A DNA stretch of 64,000 bases from Paraburkholderia bryophila (GTDB taxonomy: Bacteria; Pseudomonadota; Gammaproteobacteria; Burkholderiales; Burkholderiaceae): positions 4,092,001-4,156,000 of the forward strand of contig NZ_JACCAS010000001.1 of NCBI RefSeq assembly GCF_013409255.1, written 5' to 3'. This document shows, piece by piece, positions 42,544 through 51,102 of the stretch; positions within the stretch are counted from its first letter, which is position 1; every line of letters starts with the position of its first letter. A program made the translations under genes and the position numbers. Under the pieces are notes generated by a model. The model had not been told where the DNA came from, did not search any database, and was given only the letters and a program-made list of their open reading frames with translations.

Positions 42544-43434
42544 ATGGCAACCTATGTAGTCGACCAGAACCGGATGCGGAAGCCGGAATTGCAGACCCTC
42601 ATCACCCAGGAGCCCGACGCGCGCTTTGTCATTCCTGACGTGGCATTCGTGGAGATGAGTAAGAACGAGACCCACTGGAAAGACACAATGCGGAGTTCGC
42701 TGGTCCCGTTGCGGCCAGCGGTGCAGCGGACGGTGCTGTCCTTGTCCGTGGGCGAAGCAATGTCGATTGAGCTGGCATCGGGCCGCGCCATCGATGCAGA
42801 GGCCCTGCTGCCAGAGAAGTTCGCCCATTTTGTACAAGAGTTGGTGGTCGAGCTTGATGAAGCCCGTACGGGCAACGCGCTTTCGACGCTGGGCGCCAGA
42901 TTTGCGAACGCGCGCGCCGCGTTGGGGGCCCATGAACTGGATGCCGAGGGCCGGAAAGCAACTATCGAGGGAATCGAGAAGTCGTTGCGCAGAGACCTCA
43001 AGCCGGAGGTATTGAAAGCCTTGCGTAGCAATCAGTTTGACCCAGATTTCCGTCTCGCCTTCATCCAGTCATACGTTCAGCAGTTGCTTTTTCCGGAGGA
43101 GATGGAAAAAGCTGGAATGTCCGAAACTGACGCGACGGCCTTCAAGGCTGAACAGCCAATGGTACTGCGCTATTGGTATTTGCTCACGCGGCACGCCGTT
43201 GACTGGATGACTTCTGGCGGTCTGTCCGGCATAAAAGCGACCAAGGAACTGAATCATCTTCTGGACATGGATTACGCGGCAATCGCATCGTACTTCGATG
43301 GTTTGTTGTCTGAAGACGAGGCGGCAATGGCGGCCTACAACGACCTCAGGCAGATGCTGGATACTAGCGAGGAGGATGCAGTCGCAGCATATAAGTCAGT
43401 GTTCGACCAGGTTTTTCCTGACCACACTACCTAA
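42544..43434 (+). CDS. PIN-like domain protein
   Basis: The protein has 296 residues from MATYVVDQNRMRKPELQTLI. The first strand carries a conserved-type Asp (VVDQN), followed by FVIPDVAFVEMSK with an acidic residue. Near the C-terminus ATKELNHLLDMDYAAIASYFDGLLSEDE supplies further acidic residues in the N-x-x-x-D-x-x-Y...D pattern of PIN-like nucleases. GGAA lies 8-11 bases before this ATG; an ATG 60 bases earlier is possible. It is divergent from the STAND gene and 167 bases before the RNase H gene. It probably cleaves RNA; whether it is a toxin or a defence effector is unknown. Confidence 0.65.
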   Translation: MATYVVDQNRMRKPELQTLITQEPDARFVIPDVAFVEMSKNETHWKDTMRSSLVPLRPAVQRTVLSLSVGEAMSIELASGRAIDAEALLPEKFAHFVQELVVELDEARTGNALSTLGARFANARAALGAHELDAEGRKATIEGIEKSLRRDLKPEVLKALRSNQFDPDFRLAFIQSYVQQLLFPEEMEKAGMSETDATAFKAEQPMVLRYWYLLTRHAVDWMTSGGLSGIKATKELNHLLDMDYAAIASYFDGLLSEDEAAMAAYNDLRQMLDTSEEDAVAAYKSVFDQVFPDHTT

Positions 43435-43601
43435 GTCAGCGCAGATGGACCCTCGCTTCATGGTCAGAGGGCGTCTCACAGGCGCCCTTACTACCGAACC
43501 TTGCCGGCATTGGACAGCGGACCTGCTAGACTTGTCGACCCGGTGAGGCTCTCCGACTGGATGAGGGTTCGGGCCAAGCCAGCAAAACACCGTACGGAAC
43601 T

Positions 43602-44264
43602 ATGCAAAGCACCAAAAATGGCGACTCGCCGAAGCGCACCACCGACATCGTGAACGCTGCCCTCACGTGGTATCAGATGCCAAATGGCATCACTGAACGA
43701 GCGCTCCGCGCGGCCGTAGGGGCACTGCTGCGTGAGCGTAGTGGGGAAGTGTCACCTGCACCGAAAGGTCCGTCTGACCTGTTTTCGGACGAGGACACGG
43801 CGCCCCAAGCGACCGGCGTGATGGCTCCGCCAACTATTGCGGGCGAGTTTGAGGTTTACTCGGATGGCTCAGCACTTCGCAACCCAGGGCCTTCTGGATG
43901 CGGATGGGTCGTGTTGAGCGGCAAGAAGGTCGTGTACGAGGGTTTTGAGTCCATAGGTCATGGAACCAATCAGATTGCAGAAATCCGTGCGGCAGCCCAT
44001 GGCTTGAACGATTTGCCCGCTGGGTCGACGGTAGATGTACACACCGACTCGCTCTACGTTGTCAAAACGATGAAAGGCGAGTTCAAGAAGAAGGCCAACC
44101 TTGAGCACTGGGCTTTCATCGACGAAGCAGTTCGTCGGCACAAGCAAGTTCGTTTTCATCACGTCCGCGGACACGCTGGCCATGACATGAACGAGCGCGC
44201 GGACGTGCTCGCAAACAAGGGCGCGGCGATATCCAAGAAGCGGCTTGCGGGAAGCGGTAACTGA
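43602..44264 (+). CDS. RNase HI-type ribonuclease carried by the island
   Basis: The protein has 220 residues. The first 80 form an extension (TTDIVNAALTWYQMPNGITE...DLFSDEDTAPQ). The RNase H fold follows with all four acidic residues: YSDGSALRNPGPSGCGW (D), NQIAEIRAAAHGL (E), VDVHTDSLYVV (D) and GHAGHDMNERADVLAN (D), plus the catalytic His loop VRGHAGH. It would remove RNA from RNA-DNA hybrids. It sits next to the recombinase operon of an island that has disrupted the chromosomal rnhA. It may therefore supply the lost function, or it may be a defence gene working with the PIN-like protein. Confidence 0.88.
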   Translation: MQSTKNGDSPKRTTDIVNAALTWYQMPNGITERALRAAVGALLRERSGEVSPAPKGPSDLFSDEDTAPQATGVMAPPTIAGEFEVYSDGSALRNPGPSGCGWVVLSGKKVVYEGFESIGHGTNQIAEIRAAAHGLNDLPAGSTVDVHTDSLYVVKTMKGEFKKKANLEHWAFIDEAVRRHKQVRFHHVRGHAGHDMNERADVLANKGAAISKKRLAGSGN

Positions 44265-44291
44265 AGCAGGACGCTCGATGGCGGGCGCAAT

Positions 44292-44789
44292 TTAGCGCTT
44301 CCGCCCGCTTGAGCCGATGGTCTTGGCGGCGTTGGGGTTCTTCCTTGCGCGCGCCAGCACCGTAGAAGCACTAGACCAATCGACTTTATCTGTCGATTTC
44401 ACTTTGTATCTGTGTTCAAGGTAGTCGACGTAACAGGCCATCTCGGCCAGTTGTGCCTTCAGTTCGTTTACCTCGTCCTTGAGCTCTCCGTTTGCTTTCC
44501 GGTATTCCCGATTCGCTGTTTCAACGCTCGGGACCTCGCGGGGAACCGAGGCCTTGGCTCCTAGTTTTTCCTCTGCGTAGCGTCGGACTTCCTCGTGATT
44601 GACATAGTTAGTGCGGCTACGTCCCGCTTCGCGCGCCAATGTCAGTTTGTTCACGCGCAGCTTGCCGACTTGCAGCAGCTCCGCGTTGGCGGGGTCCCGA
44701 GGCTGATGCTTCTTAAGGCGTTCGTACGCGTCTTTGAAGTCTTGTAGTATCGCGTCGACCGACCCTCCAAGCGGTTGCCCATCTTTCAT
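44292..44789 (-). CDS. ginD: GinD-like small coiled-coil protein of the recombinase operon
   Basis: The protein has 165 residues from MKDGQPLGGSVDAILQDFKD. A helix-turn-helix-like part (KLRVNKLTLAREAGRSRTNYVNHEEVRRYAEEKLG) is followed by a coiled coil (ANREYRKANGELKDEVNELKAQLAEMACYVDYLEHRYK). It ends GSSGRKR. Start overlaps the third recombinase stop (ATGA). The size, position and HTH-plus-coil layout match the fourth gene of GInt islands (ginD) and resemble Tn554 TnpC. It is probably an accessory DNA-binding factor needed for recombination. The gene symbol rests on operon layout, not on a database match. Confidence 0.7.
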   Translation of the reverse strand: MKDGQPLGGSVDAILQDFKDAYERLKKHQPRDPANAELLQVGKLRVNKLTLAREAGRSRTNYVNHEEVRRYAEEKLGAKASVPREVPSVETANREYRKANGELKDEVNELKAQLAEMACYVDYLEHRYKVKSTDKVDWSSASTVLARARKNPNAAKTIGSSGRKR

Positions 44790-46837
44790 GCTATTGACGC
44801 TCCGTGAATTTTTTGGATGACACCTTCGCAACGGACGAGCCGGTGTCCCACAATGAAATCGATGTCTTTGAGCCCTTTTCGGTTGTTCTGCTTCTTCGTC
44901 ACCAGAAGCTCGTCTCGTCGCGCTAGCCAGAAAGGAAGGTGCTGCGGCAGAACCAACTGGTTCTTGCATTGGCCACAAGACGAATAGGCGCTAAGACCGT
45001 CAAGTGCGGGCGCTGTGGCGAATATCTTATAGGATGGACCCTTCAGATTGCATCGGGCAAACTCTGGCCGGAACAGACATGCGCCCCACGGTAGTCCCCA
45101 TGCCCAAGTGTTATCGCGTTCCAGCGTAGAGCGCAAAAACGCTTGGCACCCTTTTCCATCGTGAGGGTCGACATGACGCGACATCTCCGATGCAATATCA
45201 GGAATCTCTTCCATCAGGCCGCCAGCTGCTTTTGCGCCCTCGTGCGTAGCTGCATAGAGGAGTTCAGCGGCCAGTTCAATCGCTGCGTCTCGAATTAACC
45301 ACAACAGCTCTCTATCTTCGCCAGTGTAGTGGCGCTGCGTCATCGCAATACTGATGTGTTGCAAGTGACGGGAGATTGCGGGGAGAAGAGTACTGTCGAC
45401 CCGGATGCAAAAGCGCGCGAAAGACTTGCGCCACTGGTGTGTCGTAATCTCCCAGTTCGCGAATTCTGGTGGCACCTTAACGTATGTCCGCACCCACTCT
45501 TTCTGCCCCTCACGCACGGCGCCGGCGGAAATCGGGGTGATATCTTCACCTCGAAGTGCAACGCCGACTCGATTTCTGAACCCAACTATCAGGCTATCGC
45601 TGCCTGCCATTTCACGCCATGGCGCGAATAGCCGGTCAAGAGCCACGACGGCCTTTATAGGTATCGGCAGATAGTCGGAGCCAAGCGGGCGACTTCCAGC
45701 TAGCCATCGCCCCGGTCTTGGCGGCGTCTTGTCCTTGAAAACTGTTCCGACGATGAAGAAGAGTTCTTCAAGTCCTGACTTCGAGCGCTCGACCTTGACG
45801 CAATCGGGTAGTCCTGTTTCTTGGTCGTGGGCAGTTACCTTAAGGCCGCAGACCTCTGAAACACGCATTCCTACGGTCCCTTGGATGCCTATGGTGCAGC
45901 AGTTCCGGGATGCCTGAAGAACGTCCCTCGTTGTATGACCGATATTGAGTTTTGCCTCTTGGCCTCGGCGACTCGCATTGTGTGCGAAATGACGCGTCAC
46001 ATAAATCGGCTCTGCAAACCCCGCGAACCACGGCTCGCCAGTGTCTTCGTCAGGCGAGAACACTAGCTCGTTAAGGACACGTCTGCGGCGGTTGTTGTTA
46101 GTCGCCTCGCATCCTCCATATGGCGTGATGTACGCGTCCACAGTCGCTTGTATCTCGGGTATCTGGCGGTCTAACCACTCCACGACCTTGTTCATTGCTG
46201 GAATGTAGACTTCATCTGGAACGGCGGGATAGAAACCGACTTCCTTATCGCAAATCTGCCGGGCCATCGCATATGTCGACTCTCCACCGTAAGGGACGCC
46301 CGCGACTGGAGGCAGTCCAGCATCAATAAGGGCTGCATTTTGGTAGTACAGCATGGCGGGGAAAGCAAGCACGCAAAATGCCGACTGAATAGTGATAGAT
46401 GCGTCTCCCTGACCGCGACATTTGGTCAACCCTATCCATTGCGCATACTCTTCGTACGCAAATTCATCAAGGCACGAAAGGTCTCGATAGCCAAACATCG
46501 TCATCCAACGAACGAACTGACGCATCTGTGCCGTAATTTGGCCGACAGAACCGGCGCGTCTGCCTCGGCCGTTGTCGCGCTTGCGAAAGATTGAATTGAT
46601 GCACGCCTGTACGGAAGCGTACAAGACGCTCCATTGCGGAGCAGAGAAGTAGCTGCCATCGTTCAGCACAAAGTCCCAATAGAACGTATGCCCACTGTTG
46701 TAACCAGCGGTACTGCTTTCGTACGTCCACGTTTCCCCCCAACTCTCGTCAACTTCCGAAGGGTCGTCGAGGGGAGCCGTGAGAGCGTTGTAAAGTTCGT
46801 CTTCGTTCTCGCGGCGGACAGACTGCGAATTCGACAT
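44786..46837 (-). CDS. ginC: tyrosine recombinase, third of the trio (GinC-like)
   Basis: The protein has 683 residues. The core-binding part holds QITAQMRQFVRWMTMFGYR. Catalytic-domain residues are Arg I in GTVGMRVSEVCGLK, HxxR in EITTHQWRKSFARF and His plus Tyr in HLQHISIAMTQRHYTG. All are present, so it is likely active. The C-terminal extension contains Cys motifs (CLFRPEFARCNLKGPS, SSCGQCKNQLV), suggesting zinc binding. It lies three bases after the second recombinase and overlaps the small coiled-coil gene. The order and size fit ginC of GInt islands. Confidence 0.82.
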   Translation of the reverse strand: MSNSQSVRRENEDELYNALTAPLDDPSEVDESWGETWTYESSTAGYNSGHTFYWDFVLNDGSYFSAPQWSVLYASVQACINSIFRKRDNGRGRRAGSVGQITAQMRQFVRWMTMFGYRDLSCLDEFAYEEYAQWIGLTKCRGQGDASITIQSAFCVLAFPAMLYYQNAALIDAGLPPVAGVPYGGESTYAMARQICDKEVGFYPAVPDEVYIPAMNKVVEWLDRQIPEIQATVDAYITPYGGCEATNNNRRRRVLNELVFSPDEDTGEPWFAGFAEPIYVTRHFAHNASRRGQEAKLNIGHTTRDVLQASRNCCTIGIQGTVGMRVSEVCGLKVTAHDQETGLPDCVKVERSKSGLEELFFIVGTVFKDKTPPRPGRWLAGSRPLGSDYLPIPIKAVVALDRLFAPWREMAGSDSLIVGFRNRVGVALRGEDITPISAGAVREGQKEWVRTYVKVPPEFANWEITTHQWRKSFARFCIRVDSTLLPAISRHLQHISIAMTQRHYTGEDRELLWLIRDAAIELAAELLYAATHEGAKAAGGLMEEIPDIASEMSRHVDPHDGKGCQAFLRSTLERDNTWAWGLPWGACLFRPEFARCNLKGPSYKIFATAPALDGLSAYSSCGQCKNQLVLPQHLPFWLARRDELLVTKKQNNRKGLKDIDFIVGHRLVRCEGVIQKIHGASIA

Positions 46838-46840
46838 GGC

Positions 46841-48613
46841 TCACTCCACGGAAGGGATATCCGGCAGACTCAGTTTCGCAGCACGTGTCAGTACTGCTTT
46901 GGGTACACGAGGTAGCCATTCCTCTTTGATGGATTCGAGCTGTGGCGCGTACAAAGTCGTCCAGCGTGTCGGTTCGACAGTCGACCGAGCTGCAATTAGC
47001 GTCTTTTCGACCTGGATGACTCGAGCAACAGAAAAATCGTCATGCACATTGCAACTGGCGGTTGGACAGCTTGGGCAAAGGCAGTATGCAGTGCAGGGTG
47101 CTCCCTGAACTTGCCCTGGGAGCGGAGAGTCGAAGATATCAAAACAGGCGAATCCGGGTGTCGCTGACCGAGGTGCTCGTTTCGGATTTCCGAACGCCGA
47201 TGTTGCATCTATTTTTCCTTTGGACCTGATGAATGCTTCGCGCCAAACCATCGCCCGAGCTAGCCTCTCTTGGTCACGGCGCATTGCTGCTGGGGAGGTG
47301 TATGTGCTCGATGTAAGGTCTAGACTGGATGTCGCGTGCTGCAAAGCCGTTTTCTGCTTGACGACGTCACCTTCGCTTATTTCATGGACAACGTCGCTCC
47401 CCGTCGGTCTTAGTTGATTAAGAGCAAACGGCTTTATATCGTTTTCTTTGCAAAACGCACGGAGCGCGCTTTTGAAAGCTTTCTTGGCTCCATAATGCCT
47501 TGCATAGAGTGTCGACGCGCAGCCGTTCTGATTGACACCAACGAACAGCCGGTCACTCTCTTCAAGCGGTACCTCGGTTCGCAGCTTCTTCCCATAGACT
47601 TCAAGTGCTGCAACTTGGTAGACCGGGTTGGCCCAAGAGTATTGCTCCACGGAGAACGTCCTCTGCTGCATTGCTCCACCTGCTCGCCACTTCCGCACTG
47701 AGATTTCCCAACGGCTTTTGCCATAAAGATTGTGATGTTTCTTTATGTCGGACAGCGGTGCGCACAAGAGATTGGAGCTGTTGAAATCTGTGGTCAGGTC
47801 TAGCATTATCACAAAGGGAATGAGTTCCCGGACCGTTAAGGAATCGGGCGAGGCAGATTCGCTTTCTTCCAGTAGCCTTACCGCGTCCTTGTGAGTGAGG
47901 TCATCCCGAATGCGGCCTTTGACGTCAATCGGGAATCCGGGAATCGGTTTGGCTAGCGCGAGCGCCTCAAGCTCAAGCATGGCTCCAACGACAACTCGTA
48001 CTACCGTTATGTCGTCAAGCGGCGAAACGTGCTCGATGCTGCCTGCTCGATTGCTATATCCGAGTGTAGGCACCGACACGTCTCGTGGAATTTGGTATCC
48101 CTCGTGTTCGATGTTTCGCAGTTTCTTGAAAACGCCACGCAGCGGAACCATGTACGCAGAAACGGTTGTTTGCTTAACCGTCTCGCCTTTTTTGTTTCGC
48201 TTTTTGCCAACGTGCTCAAAGTAGGCTTCCACACAATCTTGACTAACGTCAGCAAGACAGCTTACGACGCTGTGGCAAGCTTGCTCGTACAGTGGCAGGA
48301 ATTTGAGTAAGTCAGTGAGAGAGTCTCGTGTGTCATTGCGTGTGAGCGGCTGTTTGTCCGTTCCGTAGGAATACAGTGCGCGAGCGAAAGGCACGGCCAG
48401 ACTCGGACGCGTCAGCCATGCCGACAAGTCCATTGTGTGCAGGCCGCCAGCAAGGGTCGAGTCTCTGAACACAACCGTTAGCCGTTTCGAGTCATCGTCG
48501 TAAGAAACCCCAACTTGGTCCCGCTTGTCGCGTATCTTGTGGATGTTGTTTTCGACGCGTGCACTTTGGAAATCGGCGACCGCGTTGGCGCGTGGAAGTT
48601 TAGGCCGCGGCAT
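46841..48613 (-). CDS. ginB: tyrosine recombinase-like protein, second of the trio (GinB-like), degenerate active site
   Basis: The protein has 590 residues. A tyrosine-recombinase core is recognisable from the C-terminal half (FVIMLDLTTDFNSSNLLCAP; FALNQLRPTGSDVVHEI; LQHATSSLDLTSSTYTSPAAM) and from the overlapping operon context. The first catalytic Arg region reads TTDFNSSNLL with no Arg at the expected place, and the HxxR box reads NQLR, so the usual tetrad is incomplete. The final Tyr (STYTS) may remain. A following Cys-rich stretch (CTAYCLCPSCPTASC) could bind zinc. Second members of such trios are often divergent and may be structural partners. Confidence 0.72.
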   Translation of the reverse strand: MPRPKLPRANAVADFQSARVENNIHKIRDKRDQVGVSYDDDSKRLTVVFRDSTLAGGLHTMDLSAWLTRPSLAVPFARALYSYGTDKQPLTRNDTRDSLTDLLKFLPLYEQACHSVVSCLADVSQDCVEAYFEHVGKKRNKKGETVKQTTVSAYMVPLRGVFKKLRNIEHEGYQIPRDVSVPTLGYSNRAGSIEHVSPLDDITVVRVVVGAMLELEALALAKPIPGFPIDVKGRIRDDLTHKDAVRLLEESESASPDSLTVRELIPFVIMLDLTTDFNSSNLLCAPLSDIKKHHNLYGKSRWEISVRKWRAGGAMQQRTFSVEQYSWANPVYQVAALEVYGKKLRTEVPLEESDRLFVGVNQNGCASTLYARHYGAKKAFKSALRAFCKENDIKPFALNQLRPTGSDVVHEISEGDVVKQKTALQHATSSLDLTSSTYTSPAAMRRDQERLARAMVWREAFIRSKGKIDATSAFGNPKRAPRSATPGFACFDIFDSPLPGQVQGAPCTAYCLCPSCPTASCNVHDDFSVARVIQVEKTLIAARSTVEPTRWTTLYAPQLESIKEEWLPRVPKAVLTRAAKLSLPDIPSVE

Positions 48614-49925
48614 CGACTAAGTCCCGCCATCCACTGAAGGTTTCGACGATTGCGTCTGACACCTCAATCTCGTTCGTCCCAGCACCTTTGAGGTAAATGT
48701 CTATGGTCGTCGATAGGTGCGCATGGCCAAGCAGAATTTGAACCTTGTTCCAAGGGAATGCATCACCATTGCGGTGGAATGTGATGTAGGCGGTGTAGGC
48801 AAAAGTGTGTCTGAGGTTGTGGAAGGTATATTTGGCTTCGTTCTTCAGGAAGCGGTTGCCGGTCCTGGGGTCCACCGCAGGCACTGTGTGAAAGAGCGAG
48901 CAGCGTTCAACCGCTTGGCGAAATCTTCGCATAATCGTTTCCCGGCTGACCGATTCGCCAATGTCGCGCACGTTGGCGGTCGGTAAACTGAGGAAGAGCG
49001 TCTCCGGCTCTTTATAAGTGTCGGGCTTGGCGGCTCTCGCCGTGTCGACCACTTCTTGTCGCTCGTGGTCAATGTAAGCGTGCAGTTCGCGCACTAGCCA
49101 ACTCGGCAGGAACACATTGCGTGCCGTAAAGCCCTTGGTCTTGGTAAGCAGAAGCTTGCAAGGCGAATTGGGATTTTTGGAGTTTGGAACGAGAGCCAGA
49201 ATCTGTCGCACTGTCAAACTTGCAACCTCGGCTAACCGTGGACCACCGTTCAAACCGATTTCCGCTATGAGCCTGTCGCGGCACGAGACGCCGTTTCGTC
49301 CGATGCTGCTGGTGGGACCAAGTGCAAAAAAAATTCTCCCAAGGGCAGTCTCGTCGATGCACATCGGCGGAGCAGGTTCAGGCACCTTAATGTGGTCCAA
49401 AATGTCGGAACGAGGCGCGGCCGGGCGGTTGCGTTGAATGTGGGCCAAGGCGACGCGGTTTTGAGGTGGGTGGAGAATATTCTCTTCGTCAAGAGTCACT
49501 GCCTTGGATATCCATCCTCTAATATGGGCAAATCGGTAGAACGCGAGTATCGTCCGCATCCTTCCTTTTCGGGTTGATGGCTTTATTTCAGTCTTCGTGT
49601 GCGAGCTAACGTGGCTGGACAATGAAGAGGAATAGGCAATCAGGTCCTGCTCTGTGACTTCGTCCCATGGAGTTCCGAGCGCTTCCAAGAGCGAGAACCA
49701 CTCGTATAGATGCTCCGCATACGTTAGGTTTGTCCAGCGAGAGCGCAGTACTCCCGAAAACGCACATTTGGCTCGGAGATAAAACAAGACTGGTTCAATG
49801 ATTTTGCCGGCGTGGCAGAGGAGGTAGACGAAACCTGCCGGTAGGAATCCGGTGGTCGCTGCTAGGCCATTTCCAGCGATGCGCTGGTGGTGGGCATGCG
49901 GCCCAACTTTCGCTAACGCAACCAT
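48600..49925 (-). CDS. ginA: tyrosine recombinase, first of the trio (GinA-like)
   Basis: The protein has 441 residues, starting at an ATG with AAGGA four bases upstream. The SAM-like core-binding domain covers roughly 60-150 (WTNLTYAEHLYEWFSLLEAL, TRKGRMRTILAFYRFAHIRG). Catalytic residues: GLNGGPRLAEVASL (Arg I), LLLTKTKG (Lys), YTFHNLRHTFAYTA (HxxR) and GHAHLSTTIDIYLKG (His, Tyr), all intact. It is the outermost gene of the island, 235 bases from the rnhA junction, and is transcribed inward. This matches ginA at the border of GInt islands. Confidence 0.88.
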   Translation of the reverse strand: MVALAKVGPHAHHQRIAGNGLAATTGFLPAGFVYLLCHAGKIIEPVLFYLRAKCAFSGVLRSRWTNLTYAEHLYEWFSLLEALGTPWDEVTEQDLIAYSSSLSSHVSSHTKTEIKPSTRKGRMRTILAFYRFAHIRGWISKAVTLDEENILHPPQNRVALAHIQRNRPAAPRSDILDHIKVPEPAPPMCIDETALGRIFFALGPTSSIGRNGVSCRDRLIAEIGLNGGPRLAEVASLTVRQILALVPNSKNPNSPCKLLLTKTKGFTARNVFLPSWLVRELHAYIDHERQEVVDTARAAKPDTYKEPETLFLSLPTANVRDIGESVSRETIMRRFRQAVERCSLFHTVPAVDPRTGNRFLKNEAKYTFHNLRHTFAYTAYITFHRNGDAFPWNKVQILLGHAHLSTTIDIYLKGAGTNEIEVSDAIVETFSGWRDLVDAAA

Positions 49926-50154
49926 ACGTTCCTTGTCCCATAAGGATTACAGCGATTTTGTGTTCACGACTGGAGGCCGGGGCTAGTGCCACTGCCGAGA
50001 ACATTTTTCCATTGAGAACCAATATAGGAAAGGATTGAACAATGTTCAAGTACGTCACAGTTTCCTGATGAGAAGCTCTGAAACGTGCTGACGTGTGGCC
50101 TTGAAGCGGTGGCGGTGCTGGTCCCAGCGTACAGCGTGAACAGCTAAAAGGATG

Positions 50155-50170
50155 TCACAGAATGCCCTTG
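50155..50170. other. right junction of the genomic island (attachment site region)
   Basis: Homology to rnhA stops within GGGCA at about 50160-50163, and the island side begins TTCTGTGACATCC on the minus strand. Without the other end, the target duplication, if any, cannot be read. The recombinase trio lies directly inside the junction. Confidence 0.7.
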
Positions 50171-50211
50171 CAGGCGCCGTCAGTGTAAATATCGATGAGA
50201 TCGGAAGTCAT
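50155..50211 (-). pseudogene. rnhA: 5' fragment of chromosomal rnhA, cut by the island
   Basis: The frame reads MTSDLIDIYTDGACKG then IL-stop. The first 16 residues are the canonical start of Burkholderia RNase HI, whose next residues would be NPGPGGWG. The ATG overlaps the methyltransferase stop (ATGA), the normal arrangement of this operon. Homology ends around 50160-50163, so that is the island junction. The remaining about 130 codons are not in this window. Confidence 0.85.
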
Positions 50212-51083
50212 TGAGTGTGGTTGCGTGTATTCGGGGTGGCGGCGGGCGCGAGGCCCGCGGCGAGGACAGGTTTCTTCACTTTCAGCGGACCGACGAGCCG
50301 CATGCCGCGCACGCGCTTGATCGCCTTGATCATGTAGGTGGCGCCGAAAATCGGCCACCAGCGGTCGCCGGCGGCTTCCATGAAACCGTAGCGGGACAGC
50401 CATTGATCGCTGCCGAGCGGCGGACGATAACAGCCGAAGCGCCCGCGTTCAAGGTCGAAGCCCAGCAGCTTGATCCAGTCTTTGAGCCGCGTGAAGGCGA
50501 TCAGGTCGACGGCGGCGGGCACGAACGGCCGCCCGGTCACCTTGCCGACCGATTGCCGCGCGCCCCACAGCGACAGCGAGTTGAAGCCGAGAATGATCAG
50601 TTGCCCTTCGGGCATCAGCACGCGTTCGGCTTCGCGCAGCAGCCGGTGCGGGTCGCTGGTGAATTCCAGCGTGTGCGGCATCACGATCAGGTCGACGCTT
50701 TGGGCTTCGAACGGCAGATCGAGCAGGTCGCACCACACCGCGCTGCGTCCGGCCGGCGCGGGCAGGCCGGCGAGCCCGTTCTGCGCGGGCTGGGGCCGCA
50801 GAGCCGCGCCGTTGCTCGCTGAGTGGCTATTACCGCCATGCCGCAAACCGCGCGGATACGAGTAGGGCGCGCTCGCGCCGCTCGCGGCGTCGAGCACGAG
50901 GCCGCGGCACGGCATGCGGTTTTCACGCAAGGCGTCGAGTTGCGGCAGGCCGAGTTGCAGCGCATGGTAGCCGAACACGTCGGACACCACGCGGTCGAGC
51001 TGGGTTTGCTCCCAGTCCAGCACGTAGCGGCCAGGTGGCGAATCGGTCCAGGCGGGCCAGTCTATAATCGCTCGGTCAGTCAT
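50208..51083 (-). CDS. class I SAM-dependent methyltransferase
   Basis: The protein has 291 residues from MTDRAIIDWPAWTDSPPGRY. Motif I is present as GLVLDAASGA in a divergent form. An inserted Ser/Ala segment (GGNSHSASNGAALRPQPAQN) follows, then the typical post-I/II/III region (VDLIVMPHTLEFTSDPHRLLREAERVLMPEGQLIILGFNSLSLWG) of Methyltransf_11 proteins. This gene sits between gloB (divergent) and rnhA in Burkholderia. It overlaps rnhA by four bases. The substrate is unknown. An earlier start at 51146 would run into the gloB gene and is rejected. Confidence 0.88.
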   Translation of the reverse strand: MTDRAIIDWPAWTDSPPGRYVLDWEQTQLDRVVSDVFGYHALQLGLPQLDALRENRMPCRGLVLDAASGASAPYSYPRGLRHGGNSHSASNGAALRPQPAQNGLAGLPAPAGRSAVWCDLLDLPFEAQSVDLIVMPHTLEFTSDPHRLLREAERVLMPEGQLIILGFNSLSLWGARQSVGKVTGRPFVPAAVDLIAFTRLKDWIKLLGFDLERGRFGCYRPPLGSDQWLSRYGFMEAAGDRWWPIFGATYMIKAIKRVRGMRLVGPLKVKKPVLAAGLAPAATPNTRNHTQ

Positions 51084-51102
51084 ATCAAAGAATGCGTCGC
51101 CT

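Noticed and set aside
43602..44264. The displaced 3' part of chromosomal rnhA
   Set aside because: It is a complete gene on the opposite strand with its own start, an 80-residue extension and divergent motif residues (NPGPSGCGW rather than NPGPGGWG), so it is a different RNase H.
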